Assembly: GCA_029560815.1 (NCBI GenBank)
Contig: JAKQKF010000272.1
Location: forward strand, 1 to 5,716
Origin: a bacterium
GTDB lineage: Bacteria; KSB1; UBA2214
Direction of reading: 5' to 3'
Length of the DNA stretch: 5,716 nt
This document shows positions 1 to 5,716 of this stretch, one piece after another (position 1 is the stretch's first letter; the number at the start of each line of letters is the position of its first letter). The position numbers and the translations under genes were made by a program. Below the pieces are notes generated by a model. That model made no database searches. It had not been told where the DNA came from and saw only the letters and a list, made by a program, of their open reading frames with translations.

Positions 1-2468
1 GCCTGCGGGCACTCGACGGCGGTTCCGCCCGTGACGATAAAGCCGGTGCGGCAGCTGAGGGGGATCGCGCTGCCGTCAAAATCCTTGACCGTGCCCTCGA
101 CGGCGAGATAGCAGCGGCCGGAGGGCAGCCCCGCCGTCGGGATGGCGAGCTGCCAGCCTCCTTCCACGGGGATCGCGCCGCCGAGTTCGCGCTGTCCGCC
201 CCGGGGATCGATCAGGGTCACGGCCGGCGCTGCGGTAAAGAGCGCGCCGGTGGTGGAGATGATCATGCTTTGCCCATCGCCGGGGGCCAGGCTCTCAGCG
301 GCGAGGCGGACGACAAGGGCGTTGACGCCTGATTTATTGGAGAGGTAAAAACCGGGATTGGGGTTGCTCCAGCCGCCGAGGAGGAAGGAGCCGCTCCACG
401 CCGGCGGGTCCGGCTCGGTTCCCTTTTGCAGCATCGCCCGCCAGGCCTCGTCGGTGAGGCGGTCCGACATCGGGTGGACGAATTCGTACCAGGAATAGCC
501 CGCCCCGCGCGTCACCACCAGTTCCCCCTCGATCCGGCAGATGACGTAGAGGGTGAAGGGATAGCCGACCCCCTCCTCCAGGCAGGTCATGGAGTTGAAA
601 TCGCTGTGGACATCGGCGATGACCGGCATGACCTCCTCGCTGAAGGGCGAGGGGCCGGAGATACCGGGCTGGTCGGAGAATTCGGCCAGCCTCTGCAGAG
701 CGAGTCCGAACCGCAGGATGGTCTGGTACTCCTCGCTGCTGAGGGGCCGCTCGAGCAGTTCCTTCTCCGCGATCGTTTTCAGCTCCAGGGCCAGCTCTTC
801 GAAATCGCCGAGGTGGAGGGCAAATTTAGCGGTGAGCAGCCCGCGCTGCTCCAGTCCGGTGATGAGAAAGCGCGCCAGGGCGGCGATGCGGCCGAAGAAA
901 TGGGGGTTGGGCTCGACATAGCCCTGCCGCAGCAGGTTGGCCGCATGCAGTGACTTTTCAGTGCCGCTCTGTTTGGCGTAGAGGATGGTGTCGTGGCGCA
1001 GCTCCGCCCAGGAGCCGAGGGCGGCGTAGAGCTCCTTGTCGACCCAGGCCGGGTTCTGCATGAAAGGGGGATAGCCCGCCCCCTTGGCCCAGAGCAGGGG
1101 CATGAGGCTGTAGAGCCAGTTCCAGTAGAGATTCTGCGCCCAGGTTTCCGCCGGATAGGCCTTGAACTCGGTGCGCAGCTCGTCGAGCCGCTGTTTATAG
1201 GCTGCGTTGGCCATCTCGCCCTGCTCTTTAAGAAGGCTGTAGGCGCGTCCGGAGCCGAGCACGGCCATGACGTCGAGGCCGGTGGGCATGAAGCGGTCTG
1301 GGATGTTGTTGAAAACGAGCTGGTCGAGGACGTAGCTGTCGGGGATGAAGCGCTGTCCCATGAGGCGGAAGCCCTTGGGCTGGCCGGGATACTCGATGAG
1401 GGGTCCCGGCAAGTCCATCGCCGCAGCCAGAAAGGAGCTGAAGCGGGGCTCGGCGCCGAGCTGGTTGACATCGAGGCTGCGAAAGTCATCGCCATAGATC
1501 TGGCGGATCAGCTCCAGGTAGGCGAGGGGGGTGGTGTCGTCCGACTTGCCGACGAAAAAGACGGTCGGGGCGTAGATGCGCTCCCAAACGGTAAGGGCAG
1601 GCTCGCCGTTGATGGTGAGCCGCTCCATGGCCTGCAGCAGGAGGAGGGCGCTGAGGGTGGCGCGGTGGTTGAGGGGCGCGAAGAGGGGATCTGGGTCCGC
1701 GGCGAAGGTCATGCGCCCGAGCCACATCATGGCGCGGAAATAGCGGGCGAGGGAGTCGCTGCGGGTGTAATGGCCGCGGACGATGTACTGGGTGTAATCC
1801 TCCTCATAGTGAAAGATGGGCGAGTCGGCCGGCCCGCTGTGGCTGCGGATGAGGCTGCACTCGGGAATATAGCTGCCGCCGTTGATTTTGGGATCGAAGG
1901 TGGAATCGAGCATGCATTTGGCGACGATGAGATAGTCCATGGCCTGATGGATGGCGGCGCGGGTCGAGTCCTCGTTCACAGCGGGATACAGCTGGTACTG
2001 GACGATCTCGAGGAGTCCGCTGAGCAACCGGTCGAGGTCGCCGTAAAAATGGGCCTCCTCGATCTCCATGAGCATATGGTCGAAGATGAGGTGGAAGGAG
2101 TGGAGGAGGGCGTCGGTGGTGACAAAGATGGGGATATTCTGCTCGCGCGCCTCGTTATAGAGGTCGTACATCTCCTTGTAGCCGCTGTGGTCGCCGCTGC
2201 GTTTGGGGGTGACGAAAAAGTGGTTGCGCGCGAGGAGGCCGCGCTCGGCGGCGTCAAAGCCGAAATCGCCGGCGTTGACGACGTTGCTGAGATCGGGGGC
2301 GACCGTGTAGGATTCCGCCGCCGGCACGATCTGCGAGGGCTGCGGGATATAGGTGCCGAATTCGGTCTCAACCGGTCCGGTGATCTCGGCGATCATCTGT
2401 GCGGACAGGGGCAGGACGCCGGCTAAAAGCGCCAGCGCCAGTATGGTCTTGATGATGCAGGATTTCAC
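1..2468 (-). CDS. Secreted DUF3160-family protein (C-terminus outside window)
   Basis: The window shows 822 uninterrupted codons and the frame is still open at the left edge. The start is GTG at 2468, preceded by GGAGG at 2474-2478 with 5-base spacing; no in-frame ATG lies between it and the upstream stop. Residues 1-23 form a signal peptide: a basic start (MKSCIIK), a Leu/Ala-rich core and a likely cut after LSA, before Gln24. The body matches the DUF3160 family, whose biochemical function is unknown. Landmarks are NHFFVTP (82-88), IPIFVTTDALLHSFHLIFDH (112-131), MPVIADVHSDF (614-624), EEGVGYPFTLYVI (631-643) and TRGAGYSWYEFVHP-type residues near 653-666, then DRLTDEAWR (669-677). Residues about 690-822 (NPNPGFYLSNKSG onward) look like an added beta-sandwich. 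No catalytic motif is evident. It is probably extracytoplasmic, and by analogy with the esterase at 4338 it may end in a sorting domain beyond the window. Family assignment is firm; function is open. Confidence 0.9.
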   Translation of the reverse strand, partial: MKSCIIKTILALALLAGVLPLSAQMIAEITGPVETEFGTYIPQPSQIVPAAESYTVAPDLSNVVNAGDFGFDAAERGLLARNHFFVTPKRSGDHSGYKEMYDLYNEAREQNIPIFVTTDALLHSFHLIFDHMLMEIEEAHFYGDLDRLLSGLLEIVQYQLYPAVNEDSTRAAIHQAMDYLIVAKCMLDSTFDPKINGGSYIPECSLIRSHSGPADSPIFHYEEDYTQYIVRGHYTRSDSLARYFRAMMWLGRMTFAADPDPLFAPLNHRATLSALLLLQAMERLTINGEPALTVWERIYAPTVFFVGKSDDTTPLAYLELIRQIYGDDFRSLDVNQLGAEPRFSSFLAAAMDLPGPLIEYPGQPKGFRLMGQRFIPDSYVLDQLVFNNIPDRFMPTGLDVMAVLGSGRAYSLLKEQGEMANAAYKQRLDELRTEFKAYPAETWAQNLYWNWLYSLMPLLWAKGAGYPPFMQNPAWVDKELYAALGSWAELRHDTILYAKQSGTEKSLHAANLLRQGYVEPNPHFFGRIAALARFLITGLEQRGLLTAKFALHLGDFEELALELKTIAEKELLERPLSSEEYQTILRFGLALQRLAEFSDQPGISGPSPFSEEVMPVIADVHSDFNSMTCLEEGVGYPFTLYVICRIEGELVVTRGAGYSWYEFVHPMSDRLTDEAWRAMLQKGTEPDPPAWSGSFLLGGWSNPNPGFYLSNKSGVNALVVRLAAESLAPGDGQSMIISTTGALFTAAPAVTLIDPRGGQRELGGAIPVEGGWQLAIPTAGLPSGRCYLAVEGTVKDFDGSAIPLSCRTGFIVTGGTAVECPQ

Positions 2469-2479
2469 ATCAACCTCCA

Positions 2480-2494
2480 GGCCCGCTGCGGGCC
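2480..2494 (-). promoter_or_regulatory. GC hairpin abutting the DUF3160 gene ribosome binding site
   Basis: GGCCC (2480-2484) and GGGCC (2490-2494) are perfect inverted repeats around GCTGC; two more pairs could close in the loop. On the minus strand the stem ends one base before the GGAGG ribosome binding site. It therefore lies in the 5' leader and could affect ribosome access. No T-run follows, so it is not an intrinsic terminator. A regulatory role is inference. Confidence 0.3.
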
Positions 2495-2505
2495 CTTTAA
2501 GGTTC

Positions 2506-2539
2506 TCCCCCCATTAATGAATATGCACAACGGGGGGGA
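2506..2539. repeat. TCCCCCC / GGGGGGA inverted repeat around an AT-rich core
   Basis: TCCCCCC at 2506-2512 and GGGGGGA at 2533-2539 are perfect 7-base inverted arms around 20 bases that are mostly A/T (ATTAATGAATATGCAC...). The element overlaps the candidate minus-strand promoter, with the -10 in the loop and one arm in the -35/-10 spacer. It could be an operator or a structured leader element, or simply two homopolymer runs placed by chance. Confidence 0.4.
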
Positions 2540-2548
2540 TAAATTCAA
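2520..2548 (-). promoter_or_regulatory. Possible promoter for the DUF3160 gene
   Basis: Read on the minus strand, TTGAAT (2548-2543) and CATATT (2525-2520) are separated by 17 bases, a sigma70-like layout about 50 bases upstream of the GTG start. An alternative -10, TATTCA at 2523-2518, would give a 19-base spacer. The match is imperfect, and promoter consensus in this lineage may differ from sigma70, so this is tentative. Confidence 0.35.
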
Positions 2549-2738
2549 GCAAGAAATTTGGACCGGCGGCCTAGCGATGGGATGGCCCAGGCCGGCCGCT
2601 CTGCCGGGCCGCACTGATCGGAATGCAAATTCATCGGCGGCAGAACAGTGGCTCTCTATTCCGCAATCAGCCCGCCGGCGGCCGGAGCAAAATATTTCCG
2701 CTGCCCTGCAATAAATCAGCCTCGAATGGGAGTTACAT

Positions 2739-2795
2739 ATGCAAAAGGCCGGACCCCCGGATATGCTGCGCGCATCCCTGACTGCGGGAGTATGA
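2739..2795 (+). CDS. Possible 18-residue leader ORF upstream of the lipid kinase gene
   Basis: An ATG at 2739 has a good ribosome binding site (GGGAG at 2728-2732, 6-base spacing) and encodes MQKAGPPDMLRASLTAGV before TGA at 2793-2795. Only CCC separates that stop from the ATG of the kinase gene at 2799, and both are in the same frame. The kinase ribosome binding site (GGGAG, 2786-2790) lies inside this ORF. It could be a translational coupling leader, or the TGA could interrupt a longer N-terminus. The peptide matches nothing I recognise, and a chance ORF of this length is quite possible. Confidence 0.25.
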   Translation: MQKAGPPDMLRASLTAGV

Positions 2796-2798
2796 CCC

Positions 2799-3503
2799 AT
2801 GTCCAGACTCGAAATCATCGGTTTGATCGTCAGCTACGTGTACGCCTTTTCCCTCATGACCATCGTCGAGGCGCTGGGCAAACGCCTGCGCTGGCCGCAG
2901 GATCTCAGCCGCAAGATCATCCATATCGGCGCCGGGATGTGGGTCTGGGGCATCCTCTGGTTCTTCGATGAACTGCGCTGGGGCATCATCCCGTTCGCCA
3001 CTTTCATCCTGCTCAATTACATCTTTTACAAGCGCCAGACCTTTTCCCAGATGGATAGCGAGAAATCCTCACCCGGGACCGTCTACTTTGCCATCTCCAT
3101 CACCCTCATCTTTCTGTGGCTCTGGCGCCCGGCCGGACCCATCGATCCCATCCCGGCCGGCATCGCGGGCATCATGGCGATGACCTGGGGCGACGCCTTT
3201 GCCGGCCTGATCGGCAAGCGCTACGGCCGCAAACAGTACCAGTTTTTCGGCCATTACCGCAGCTTCATCGGCAGCGCTGCCATGGCCGCCTTCAGCTTTG
3301 TGGCGATCTGGCTGACGCTGTCCTTCCTGCCCGGATCGGCCCTCTCGCCCTTCAGCCCTGTCATCGGCCTGGCCGACCGGCTACTCATGACCCTGCTCGG
3401 CACCGCCGTGGCGACCCTCGCAGAGGCCCTCTCGCCGGCCGGGACGGACAATCTCACCGTGCCGGTGCTGACCTCTTTCTTTCTCTGGCTGATCTGGCCC
3501 TGA
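2799..3503 (+). CDS. Dolichol/phytol/diacylglycerol kinase-family membrane protein (SEC59-like, CTP-dependent)
   Basis: This 234-residue polytopic membrane protein has about seven or eight hydrophobic segments (roughly 5-24, 41-57, 62-77, 93-110, 119-136, 154-175, 192-210, 218-234). Family landmarks are RKIIHIGAG (38-46), MTWGDAFAGLIGKRYG (128-143), RSFIGS (154-159) and the C-terminal E-L-S-P-x-G-x-DNLTVP block (209-222). These place it with the dolichol kinase, phytol kinase and DGK1 group related to CDP-diglyceride synthases, which use CTP to phosphorylate a lipid alcohol in the membrane. The actual substrate (isoprenoid alcohol or diacylglycerol) cannot be read from the sequence. The start ATG has GGGAG at 2786-2790, 8 bases upstream, and an in-frame TGA three bases upstream of the ATG sets the limit. 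The length is normal for bacterial members. A 136-base gap with a candidate promoter separates it from the next gene. Confidence 0.85.
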   Translation: MSRLEIIGLIVSYVYAFSLMTIVEALGKRLRWPQDLSRKIIHIGAGMWVWGILWFFDELRWGIIPFATFILLNYIFYKRQTFSQMDSEKSSPGTVYFAISITLIFLWLWRPAGPIDPIPAGIAGIMAMTWGDAFAGLIGKRYGRKQYQFFGHYRSFIGSAAMAAFSFVAIWLTLSFLPGSALSPFSPVIGLADRLLMTLLGTAVATLAEALSPAGTDNLTVPVLTSFFLWLIWP

Positions 3504-3569
3504 GCAGACTGGATGCGAAGCAGAGGGGAGGAAGCTGATCTGGACTTGAGTGCACCGGCAATATTTCCC

Positions 3570-3599
3570 TTGCTTTTTCCCCTCCGCATTGCGTATTTT
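3570..3599 (+). promoter_or_regulatory. Possible promoter for the PrsW-like gene
   Basis: TTGCTT (3570-3575) and TATTTT (3594-3599) are 18 bases apart in a locally AT-rich gap, about 40 bases upstream of the start at 3640. The layout is sigma70-like. The TATTTTG string also resembles, but does not exactly match, the TAnnTTTG element of Bacteroidetes promoters. This suggests the protease and the genes after it can be transcribed independently of the kinase gene. Confidence 0.4.
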
Positions 3600-3639
3600 G
3601 AACATTCAGCCCTGCAGCCCATAATCGAGGATGCGCCCC

Positions 3640-4314
3640 ATGCTTCTCGTCGCCAGCTCGTTCATCCCGGCCCTCTTCATCGCGGTCTTTTTCTACATCC
3701 TGGACAAGAACAAGGAGCCCTTTTACTACTTGCTCCGCGCCTTCCTGGCCGGCATGGCCTCCATCGCCCTGCTGGTTGTGATCATCATCATCCTGCCCGA
3801 TATCAAGCTCGTCCACGGCCCGGACCGCAACGCCCTCATCGACGCCTTTTACAACGCCGCCTTCAAGGAGGAGCTGGCCAAGATGCTCCTCCTGCTGCTC
3901 AGCACCTGGCGCGCCCGCCATTTTGATGAATGGTACGACGGCATCCTCTACGGCGTGCTGGTCGGCCTGGGCTTCGCATTTATCGAGAATGTTAAATATT
4001 TTTACGAATTTTTTGCCGATAACGGCTGGTACGTCATCGTCGGCCGCACCGTCTTTTCGATGCCCCTGCACGCCCTGCTCGGCGGCATCATGGGCTATTT
4101 CGTCGGCAAGTCCAAGTTCTCCACGGGGCCGGACCGGATTCAGTGGCTCCTGCTCGCTTTCGTCATTACGGTGGTGGTGCACGGTCTGTTCAATTTCTCG
4201 CTCACCGTCGGGGTGATCAACCTCAAGTGGCTCATCCTGCCCCTGGTTTTCATTCTCTGGGTGCGGGTGCTCTCGTACAAAAAAGTGACCCAGTCCGGCG
4301 GGGCCGCCGGCTGA
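3640..4314 (+). CDS. PrsW-family glutamic-type intramembrane protease
   Basis: This 224-residue integral membrane protein has family motifs in order: FKEELAK (75-81; Glu77, Glu78, Lys81), EWYDGILYGVLVGLGFAFIE-type segment (97-116) with ENVKYFYE (116-123), R136 and SMPLHALLGGIMGY (140-153; His144), and VVVHGLFNFS (178-187; His181, Asn185). Conserved Glu and His residues in membrane helices are the presumed active site. Known PrsW of Bacillus subtilis cleaves the anti-sigma factor RsiW; no anti-sigma gene is visible here, so the substrate is unknown. Start choice: ATG 3640 has GAGG at 3627-3630 with 9-base spacing. An in-frame ATG at 3631 would touch that GAGG directly and is less likely; it would add three residues (MRP). 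The C-terminus after the last helix is short and polar (YKKVTQSGGAAG). The esterase gene follows after 23 bases, suggesting co-transcription. Confidence 0.9.
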   Translation: MLLVASSFIPALFIAVFFYILDKNKEPFYYLLRAFLAGMASIALLVVIIIILPDIKLVHGPDRNALIDAFYNAAFKEELAKMLLLLLSTWRARHFDEWYDGILYGVLVGLGFAFIENVKYFYEFFADNGWYVIVGRTVFSMPLHALLGGIMGYFVGKSKFSTGPDRIQWLLLAFVITVVVHGLFNFSLTVGVINLKWLILPLVFILWVRVLSYKKVTQSGGAAG

Positions 4315-4337
4315 TATACGAAAGGAGTGCGTACACC

Positions 4338-5546
4338 ATGCATTTCACCCGCTTTGCAGGGATGCTGACGGTTCTCTGTCTACTCCTCGCCCTTGCCGTA
4401 CCGGCTTTCTCGCAGGTGCGCTACTATGATGAGATTTTTCCCGAGGTCACTCTGACCAGCTCCATCCAGTTCGGCTCGGCACCGAGCATTTTCAGTTCCA
4501 GTGAAAAGCTCAGGCTCGATCTCTATCAGCCCACTGGGGATGTGGAGATGCTGCGGCCGGCGATCGTCTTTATCCACGGCGGCGGCTGGAGCGGCGGACA
4601 GAGGAATGAAATGCAGCCGTGGTGCCAAACCTTCGCCCGTCGCGGCTATGTCACCATCACCATCGACTACCGCACCGGGATCTGGAAACCCACCTTCGCC
4701 TACACCTTCGAGGCGGGTCTACGGGCCAATCAGGATGTCAGGGCGGCGGTGCGCTGGCTGCGCGCCAATGCCGCCCAATACCGCATCGATGCGCGGCGGA
4801 TTTTCCTCGGCGGCGCTTCGGCCGGCTCCATGGCCGCGCTTCTGGCGGCCTATCTGGATGACGACGAAATCCCCGCAGGAGTGGATACAGTCAAATGGGG
4901 CAATGCCGAGGGCCGCAGCGGCAGCCCGGGCTTCTCGTCGGAGGTGCAAGGTGTGCTCAACTACTGCGGCGCCATCCTCGACACCCTCTATATGGATGCC
5001 GGCGAACCTGCTGTCGCCAGTTTTCAGGGCATGGCCGATCCCCTGGTGCCATTCGGGAGTGCCAAATCCCCCGATTTCGGCTTTGTCATACATGGCAGCG
5101 CGCCTATCACCCGCACCGCCCAGCGGCTCGGCATTACCACTGACCTCGCCGGCATCCCCGACATGGGGCACGGCGTACCCGATCAGGCGATGATGGACAG
5201 CCTCATCCGCTTTGAGCGCAATTTTCTCTATCTGCTGATTTCCACCCGGGTCGGGGTTGAGCGCCTTGAGCAGAAACAGCCGAACTCCCTCGGGCTTTTA
5301 CAGAGCTACCCCAATCCCTTCAACGCCGGCACCACCATCCGCTATAGCCTGCCTCGTGAGAGCGAGGCAGCGCTCGCCGTGCATGCTGTGGACGGCCGCC
5401 GCATCGCTTTGCTGGAGCAGGGCCGCCGGAGTGCGGGCGAGCATACCGTGCACTGGCAGGCAGGTGAATTGGCCACAGGCGTTTATATCGTCTCACTCCA
5501 GGCCGACGGCCTCACCTTGTCGCGGCGAGTTTTATTAATCAAATAA
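4338..5546 (+). CDS. Secreted alpha/beta-hydrolase esterase with C-terminal type IX sorting domain
   Basis: This is a 402-residue protein. Residues 1-25 form a signal peptide (MHFTRFAG, hydrophobic core, cut after AFS). The catalytic domain spans about 35-302: oxyanion-hole HGGGW (80-84), nucleophile elbow GGASAGS (158-164; Ser161 in GASAG), candidate acid Asp234 in GMADPLVPF, and candidate base His278 in PDMGHGVP. This is the carboxylesterase/lipase pattern; the substrate is not predictable. After a short linker, 322-402 is a FlgD-like sorting domain (SYPNPFNAGTTIRYSLP at 323-339, then GVYIVSLQADG and a basic end, LLIK), expected to direct export through a type IX system. The start at 4338 is set by AAAGGAG at 4321-4327 and by the signal peptide; the open frame extends further upstream over the protease gene, but that extension is not credible. 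Confidence 0.9.
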   Translation: MHFTRFAGMLTVLCLLLALAVPAFSQVRYYDEIFPEVTLTSSIQFGSAPSIFSSSEKLRLDLYQPTGDVEMLRPAIVFIHGGGWSGGQRNEMQPWCQTFARRGYVTITIDYRTGIWKPTFAYTFEAGLRANQDVRAAVRWLRANAAQYRIDARRIFLGGASAGSMAALLAAYLDDDEIPAGVDTVKWGNAEGRSGSPGFSSEVQGVLNYCGAILDTLYMDAGEPAVASFQGMADPLVPFGSAKSPDFGFVIHGSAPITRTAQRLGITTDLAGIPDMGHGVPDQAMMDSLIRFERNFLYLLISTRVGVERLEQKQPNSLGLLQSYPNPFNAGTTIRYSLPRESEAALAVHAVDGRRIALLEQGRRSAGEHTVHWQAGELATGVYIVSLQADGLTLSRRVLLIK

Positions 5547-5580
5547 ATGGTCCTCTACCAAACTGAAGCGGAGGTATACC

Positions 5581-5716
5581 ATGTCCGGTTTTATCATCAT
5601 GATACTTTTTATGGCCTTCATCGCCCTGATGATTCTGCGCAACAACCCGCGCACCGCCGGGGCGGCCAGCGCCGCCATGGGCGGCTTTAAACGGTTCGGC
5701 CTGCCCGTCGTCGCCC
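5581..5716 (+). CDS. Unrecognised small membrane-anchored protein, 5' part only
   Basis: The ATG at 5581 has a strong ribosome binding site (GGAGG at 5570-5574, 6-base spacing) and follows the esterase stop by 34 bases, so it probably belongs to the same operon. The 45 visible codons encode a short hydrophobic helix at about residues 3-19 (FIIMILFMAFIALMILR), followed by a basic, Ala/Gly-rich stretch (NNPRTAGAASAAMGGFKRFG). This looks like an N-terminal membrane anchor rather than a cleaved signal peptide, as no clear cleavage site is seen. The reading frame is open at the window edge. I do not recognise a family from this fragment. Confidence 0.65.
   Translation, partial: MSGFIIMILFMAFIALMILRNNPRTAGAASAAMGGFKRFGLPVVA

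Larger units (their letters stand above)
2469..2798. other. Divergent intergenic region, 330 bases
   Basis: This gap separates the divergent DUF3160 and lipid kinase genes, so it should hold both promoters. Its left part (2513-2560) is markedly more AT-rich than the surrounding genes and carries the elements listed separately. The middle (2561-2690) is GC-rich with short palindromes, such as GGCCGGCC near 2590 and CCGCCGGCGG at 2672-2681, that do not build a long stem. A second AT-rich patch (about 2688-2720, AAAATATTT and AATAAAT) is a plausible plus-strand promoter area, but I could not assign a convincing -35/-10 pair. No tRNA, known riboswitch or terminator with a T-run is visible. Confidence 0.8.

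Noticed and set aside
993..2426. A 477-codon open frame on the plus strand, antisense to the DUF3160 gene
   Set aside because: It lies wholly inside a gene with clear family motifs and a signal peptide on the other strand. Long antisense frames are expected in high-GC coding DNA. Its product is low-complexity (Glu/Gly/Val/Asp-rich) with no recognisable domain. The shorter plus-strand frame at 426-953 is rejected for the same reason.
2561..2620. GC-rich partial inverted repeats (GGCCT/AGGCC and GGCCGGCC) suggestive of a terminator or structured RNA
   Set aside because: Stems are short, need bulges to extend, lack a T-run, and sit between divergent genes where no terminator is needed.
2465..2818. 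Open frames of 117 codons (minus, 2465-2818) and 65 codons (plus, 2517-2714) in the divergent gap
   Set aside because: Neither has a convincing ribosome binding site or recognisable protein character, and both overlap promoter-like AT-rich sequence and neighbouring gene starts.
3504..3569. Possible intrinsic terminator after the lipid kinase gene
   Set aside because: I found no stable stem followed by a T-run after the stop at 3503; the T-rich stretch near 3570 has no hairpin before it.
3454..4182. A 242-codon open frame on the minus strand across the kinase end and the PrsW-like gene
   Set aside because: It is antisense to two well-supported membrane protein genes, its product is Asp/Glu/Gln/His-rich and low-complexity, and it spans an intergenic promoter region.
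4143..4337. Upstream extension of the esterase frame to an ATG at 4143
   Set aside because: It overlaps the PrsW-like gene. The ATG at 4338 has a clear ribosome binding site and immediately begins a signal peptide, which an extension would bury.

Overview
The window is high-GC bacterial DNA with four convincing protein genes. One long gene lies on the minus strand and is cut by the left edge. Three genes lie on the plus strand, followed by the start of a fourth that is cut by the right edge. The esterase-like protein ends in a FlgD-like C-terminal sorting domain with the YPNPFN signature. This domain is typical of type IX secretion substrates in the Bacteroidetes/Chlorobi/Calditrichaeota/KSB1/Ignavibacteria range and related candidate phyla. 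With the high GC content, this suggests a member of that broad group, such as a KSB1- or Calditrichaeota-like lineage, rather than a typical AT-rich Bacteroidetes. The lineage is an inference from one domain plus composition.

Layout: (1) 2468 down to the left edge, minus strand: a secreted DUF3160-family protein with a signal peptide and an extra C-terminal beta-rich region; its end is outside the window. (2) 2469-2798: a 330-base divergent intergenic region. It holds a possible minus-strand promoter inside a C-run/G-run inverted repeat, a GC hairpin next to the minus-strand ribosome binding site, and a possible 18-residue leader ORF just upstream of the next gene. (3) 2799-3503: a multi-pass CTP-dependent lipid kinase of the dolichol/phytol/diacylglycerol kinase family. 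(4) 3640-4314: a PrsW-family glutamic-type intramembrane protease. (5) 4338-5546: an exported alpha/beta-hydrolase esterase with a C-terminal sorting domain. (6) 5581 to the right edge: the N-terminus of a small membrane-anchored protein that I do not recognise.

The plus-strand genes all concern the cell envelope: lipid phosphorylation, membrane proteolysis and a secreted hydrolase. The last three are closely spaced (gaps of 23 and 34 bases) and probably share a transcript. The lipid kinase is separated from them by 136 bases containing a plausible promoter, so it may be a separate unit. The DUF3160 protein is transcribed divergently and is also exported. I see no RNA gene, CRISPR array, insertion sequence or phage feature. 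Nor do I see a clearly new multi-gene system. The least explained items are the DUF3160 protein itself, the structured divergent promoter, and the in-frame leader ORF.
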